This document shows positions 61,076-64,000 of a stretch of 64,000 nt of DNA, piece by piece; position 1 is the stretch's first letter, and the number at the start of each line of letters is the position of its first letter. The position numbers were made by a program, and so were the translations under genes. This DNA comes from Caulobacter sp. CCUG 60055. Its GTDB lineage: Bacteria > Pseudomonadota > Alphaproteobacteria > Caulobacterales > Caulobacteraceae. Under the pieces are notes generated by a model, which was not told where the DNA came from, ran no database searches, and saw only the letters and a program-made list of their open reading frames with translations. The stretch spans positions 248,001 through 312,000 of the forward strand of contig NZ_PUIC01000002.1 of NCBI RefSeq assembly GCF_022750545.1. Direction: 5' to 3'.

Positions 61076-63283
61076 ATGAAACAGCGTCGAGGACGTCATG
61101 CTGGCGGTATCGGAAGCGTCTTGCTTTGCGCGATCGTCGCGCCTGGAATAGCGAGCGCGGCCGAAAAGGCGGGCGGGGGAGCTCCGCAGGGGACGATCGA
61201 GGAACTGGTGGTCACCGCCCAGAAGCGGGCCGAGAACGTGCAGGACGTGCCGGCTTCGATCAGCGTCTTGGGCGGCGCTCGGATCGCAGCGATCCACGCG
61301 ATCCAGCTTACCGACTACGCGACTCTGGCGCCGGGCTTTCAGGTCGATTCGGGCGGCGCGCCTGGACGCACGCAGTTGACGTTGCGGGGCGTCTCAACCG
61401 GATCGGGCGGGAGCGCCGCCGTCGGCGTCTATGTCGATGACGCTCCCGTGGGGTCGAGCTCCCCGTTTGTTCAGGGCAACAGTTTCGCCCTCGATCTCAT
61501 GCCGTACGACGTCGACAGGGTGGAAATCCTGCGCGGTCCGCAGGGAACCCTGTACGGCGCAAGCACGATGGGCGGCTTGTTGAAATACGTCCTGAAATCC
61601 CCGAGCCTGGACCAGTTTCAAGTGCAGATCGGCGGCGACGTCGCCGGCATCGAGGGCGCGGGCCGGATCGAAGCGGGGGCGCGGCTCGCCGCCAACATCC
61701 CTCTCGTCGAGGGCAAGTTGTCCGTCCGGTTCAGCCTCTACGACGAATCCACGCCGGGCTACATCGACAACGCCCTTACGGGGCGGAAGGACGAGAACGG
61801 CCTTGATCAGAAAGGCGGGCGCGTTTCGCTGCTTTGGGCCCCGGCGGACGGCACGACGGTCAAGTTGTCCGCGATGCTTCAGGATCAGAACAGCAAGGGC
61901 GTCGCCGCGGAGGCGGTCGACGGTCAGACCCTGAAGCCGCTCTTCGGCGACTTGACGAACTCGCACATCGCCGCCCAGCCCTTCCGGCAAACCCTCGACT
62001 TCTACGACGCCACGATCTCGCACCAGATGGATTGGGCGACGTTGTCGTCGACGACCAGCTATCTGGGGAAGAATTCGAAGTTCGTCGACGATCTCACCCA
62101 GATTTTTGGGCCGCTCATCCCCGTCTTCACCGCGGGCGCCGTTGCGGCGGGGCAGACCCCGGTGAGCACGAGGCTGTCGATCGAGAAGGTGACCCAGGAG
62201 ATCCGCCTGACCTCTCCGAGCCATCGGACGTTCGAGTGGCTCGCCGGGCTTTTCTACACCGACGAGGTCGGCCGCGACCTGGAAACCCTGCACGGTCTCG
62301 ACCTGCAGGGTGCGGCCATTCCCGGACTGGAGCCTTTCGCGGTGTTCAACGAGTATTCCCGGTATCGGGAGTTCGCGGTGTTCGGCGACGCCACCTACAG
62401 GCTCAACGACGCTTGGGACGTCACGGGCGGCTTGAGATGGGCCCGCAACTGGCAGACCAACCGGCAGGACAGCTTCGGCCCCCTGGTCACGCCGTCCAGC
62501 GGGGGCGCGCGCTCCTCGCAGCAGGTCGTCACCTACATGGCCAGCACCCGTTATCACTTTTCCAAGGACGCCATGGCGTATCTGCGGATCGCCAGCGGCT
62601 ACCGTCCCGGCGGGCCGAACCTTCCGTTCCCCGGCGTTCCGCCCACGATCGGCGCGGACCGCCTCGTGAACTACGAGGCCGGCCTGAAATCGGAGTTCCT
62701 GGACCGCAAGCTGCTCGTGGACGCCGCCGTCTTCTACATCGACTGGAAGGACATCCAGATCAACGCCGTCACGGCTGGCGGCTTCAACTACATCACCAAC
62801 GGCGGCAAGGCCAAAAGCCAGGGGTTCGAGTTGCAGTCCACGCTCGTGGCCGCGCCGGGCCTCACCCTCGGCGGAACTCTCGCCTTCACAGACGCCAAGC
62901 TCACCGACAACGCGCCCTCGATCGGCGGGCGCTCCGGGGATCGCCTGCCCCTGACCCCCGAGTGGAGCGGCTCCCTTACCGCCGACTACCGCCACGCGAT
63001 CCGGGGCGACTGGACGGGCGCGATCGGCGCCGACTATCGGTACGCGGGCGCCCGCACGTCCCTGGTCGCGAGCAACCCCGACAGCGTGCGGCTGCCCTCC
63101 TACGGCGTGTTCGGCCTGACCGCCGAACTGACCAACGGGCGGTACACGGCCCGCCTGTTCCTGAAGAACCTGACCGACGAGCGGGCGTTGCTCAGCACCA
63201 ACAGCGCTCGTGGCGCCGCGGCCCTGGCGGTCAGCATCCTTCAGCCACGGACGTTCGGCCTCAGCCTGGACGCCGCGTTCTAG
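61076..63283 (+). CDS. TonB-dependent receptor
   Basis: A 735-aa receptor. It has a signal peptide ('GIGSVLLCAIVAPGIASAAE'), a TonB box ('IEELVVTAQKRAENVQDVPASISV'), a plug ('VDRVEILRGPQGTLYGASTMGGLLKYVLKSP') and a barrel with 'AYLRIASGYRPGGPN' and a terminal 'RTFGLSLDAAF'. No STN domain is present. GAGGGGGAAG before the ATG at 61076 supports this start over the upstream frame opening at 61007. It is followed 47 bp later by an S9 peptidase and preceded by a GntR-type operator candidate, suggesting peptide uptake under GntR control. Confidence 0.93.
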   Translation: MKQRRGRHAGGIGSVLLCAIVAPGIASAAEKAGGGAPQGTIEELVVTAQKRAENVQDVPASISVLGGARIAAIHAIQLTDYATLAPGFQVDSGGAPGRTQLTLRGVSTGSGGSAAVGVYVDDAPVGSSSPFVQGNSFALDLMPYDVDRVEILRGPQGTLYGASTMGGLLKYVLKSPSLDQFQVQIGGDVAGIEGAGRIEAGARLAANIPLVEGKLSVRFSLYDESTPGYIDNALTGRKDENGLDQKGGRVSLLWAPADGTTVKLSAMLQDQNSKGVAAEAVDGQTLKPLFGDLTNSHIAAQPFRQTLDFYDATISHQMDWATLSSTTSYLGKNSKFVDDLTQIFGPLIPVFTAGAVAAGQTPVSTRLSIEKVTQEIRLTSPSHRTFEWLAGLFYTDEVGRDLETLHGLDLQGAAIPGLEPFAVFNEYSRYREFAVFGDATYRLNDAWDVTGGLRWARNWQTNRQDSFGPLVTPSSGGARSSQQVVTYMASTRYHFSKDAMAYLRIASGYRPGGPNLPFPGVPPTIGADRLVNYEAGLKSEFLDRKLLVDAAVFYIDWKDIQINAVTAGGFNYITNGGKAKSQGFELQSTLVAAPGLTLGGTLAFTDAKLTDNAPSIGGRSGDRLPLTPEWSGSLTADYRHAIRGDWTGAIGADYRYAGARTSLVASNPDSVRLPSYGVFGLTAELTNGRYTARLFLKNLTDERALLSTNSARGAAALAVSILQPRTFGLSLDAAF

Positions 63284-63330
63284 TCCGGCGCGTCGACACA
63301 GCGCCCCATCGCCGCAAAGGATCAAAGAGG

Positions 63331-64000
63331 ATGAACTCGCATGTCGTCGCCAACCTGGCTCGGGGCGTGGCGGTGCTGGTCGTCGCCCTGACGGCCAGCC
63401 TCGCCGAGGCCGCCGCCGCGCCGTCTCCCCTCATTCCAAGGCAGGCGTTCTTCGCCGGCGAGGGTCGGTCAGGGGCCCAGATCAGTCCCGACGGACGCCT
63501 CATCGCGTTCCTGGCCCCGCTCGACGGCGTGTCGAACATCTGGGTGGCGCCGCGAGGCGATCTCGGCGAGGCGAGGGCGGTGACGCACGAGAAAGCGCGG
63601 CCGATCCAGCGGCTCTATTGGGCCCCCAATTCCGCCCAGGTGTTGTTTCTGCGCGACCAGGGCGGCGCCGAGGACTTCCACCTTATCGGCGCCGATGTCA
63701 CGACCTCGCGGGTCGTCGACTACACGCCCTTCGAGAACATCAGCGCCCGTCTCCTCAAGCTCTCGACCAACGGCGGCGACGCCGTGGTCGTGGGGCTCAA
63801 TAATCGCAACGGTCTCTGGCATGACGTCTATCGGCTGTCGCTGTCGAGCGGCGCCTTGACGCTGATCTGGCGCAATCCAGACCGCTATAGCGACGTGCTC
63901 GTCGATCGCGAGTTCAATGTCGTAATGGGCGTGCGCCCCGCGCCCGACGGGGGGAACATCGTCGACCGCATCGGGGCCGGCGGCGGTGCGGTCAAGCTTT
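63331..64000 (+). CDS. exported S9 (prolyl oligopeptidase-type) peptidase, N-terminal part
   Basis: The gene runs off the window; 223 residues are visible. A signal peptide ('GVAVLVVALTASLAEAAA') precedes the start of a beta-propeller ('ISPDGRLIAFLAPLDGVSNIWVAP', 'RLYWAPNSAQVLFLRDQGGAEDFHLIGADV', 'VVVGLNNRNGLWHDVYRLSLSSGALTLIWRNP'), as in dipeptidyl-peptidase IV and acylaminoacyl-peptidase families. The catalytic Ser-Asp-His domain lies outside the window. AAAGAGG directly precedes the ATG. It probably degrades peptides taken up by the adjacent receptor. Confidence 0.85.
   Translation, partial: MNSHVVANLARGVAVLVVALTASLAEAAAAPSPLIPRQAFFAGEGRSGAQISPDGRLIAFLAPLDGVSNIWVAPRGDLGEARAVTHEKARPIQRLYWAPNSAQVLFLRDQGGAEDFHLIGADVTTSRVVDYTPFENISARLLKLSTNGGDAVVVGLNNRNGLWHDVYRLSLSSGALTLIWRNPDRYSDVLVDREFNVVMGVRPAPDGGNIVDRIGAGGGAVKL

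Overview
The window is high-GC DNA with strong antisense-ORF shadowing, Shine-Dalgarno starts and many TonB-dependent receptors (TBDRs): seven in 64 kb. Two FecI/FecR-type surface-signalling sets, two type V autotransporters and many exported hydrolases point to an alphaproteobacterium, most likely Caulobacterales (Caulobacter or Phenylobacterium-like). That placement is inferred from gene content and style, not from a marker gene. No rRNA, tRNA or CRISPR array was recognised.

Layout. (1) 1-11.3 kb: the end of a TBDR and an exported Ca2+-dependent PI-PLC-like enzyme, facing an autotransporter; then a minus-strand ECF sigma / FecR / STN-domain TBDR set and a small exported protein. (2) 11.7-25.6 kb: a cohesive cluster of TBDR, exported esterase, TetR regulator, Rieske oxygenase, MFS exporter, an unknown 213-aa protein, a serine beta-lactamase-fold hydrolase, a dipeptide epimerase, a POT-family peptide transporter and an M28 metallopeptidase. 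Five copies of one 19-bp palindrome lie in front of its transcription units, including the tetR gene itself. I read this as one regulon for uptake and breakdown of an unidentified peptide-like compound. (3) 25.9-36.1 kb: a 2755-aa autotransporter divergent from a CadC-like winged-helix/TPR regulator, with an 11-bp tandem repeat between them. (4) 36.1-36.8 kb: a hairpin-rich stretch with no convincing gene.

(5) 36.8-42.4 kb: a TBDR, an AraC regulator and a NarL-type two-component pair. (6) 42.7-45.3 kb: a tight operon of an Asp-nucleophile alpha/beta hydrolase, a cupin, an isochorismatase-like hydrolase and a four-helix membrane protein. (7) 45.5-54.7 kb: STN-TBDR, ECF sigma, FecR, a second TBDR without an STN domain, and a PHP-type metallohydrolase. 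(8) 54.9-58.2 kb: an amidohydrolase, a GNAT resembling streptothricin acetyltransferase, and two decayed IS6-family transposase remnants flanking a 57-codon membrane ORF. (9) 58.2-64 kb: an Lnt/nitrilase-like membrane protein, a GntR regulator, a TBDR and the start of an S9 peptidase, with a shared AT-rich motif in the intergenic regions.

Overall the window is a string of nutrient or signal scavenging modules. Each pairs an outer-membrane receptor with periplasmic hydrolases and its own regulator.
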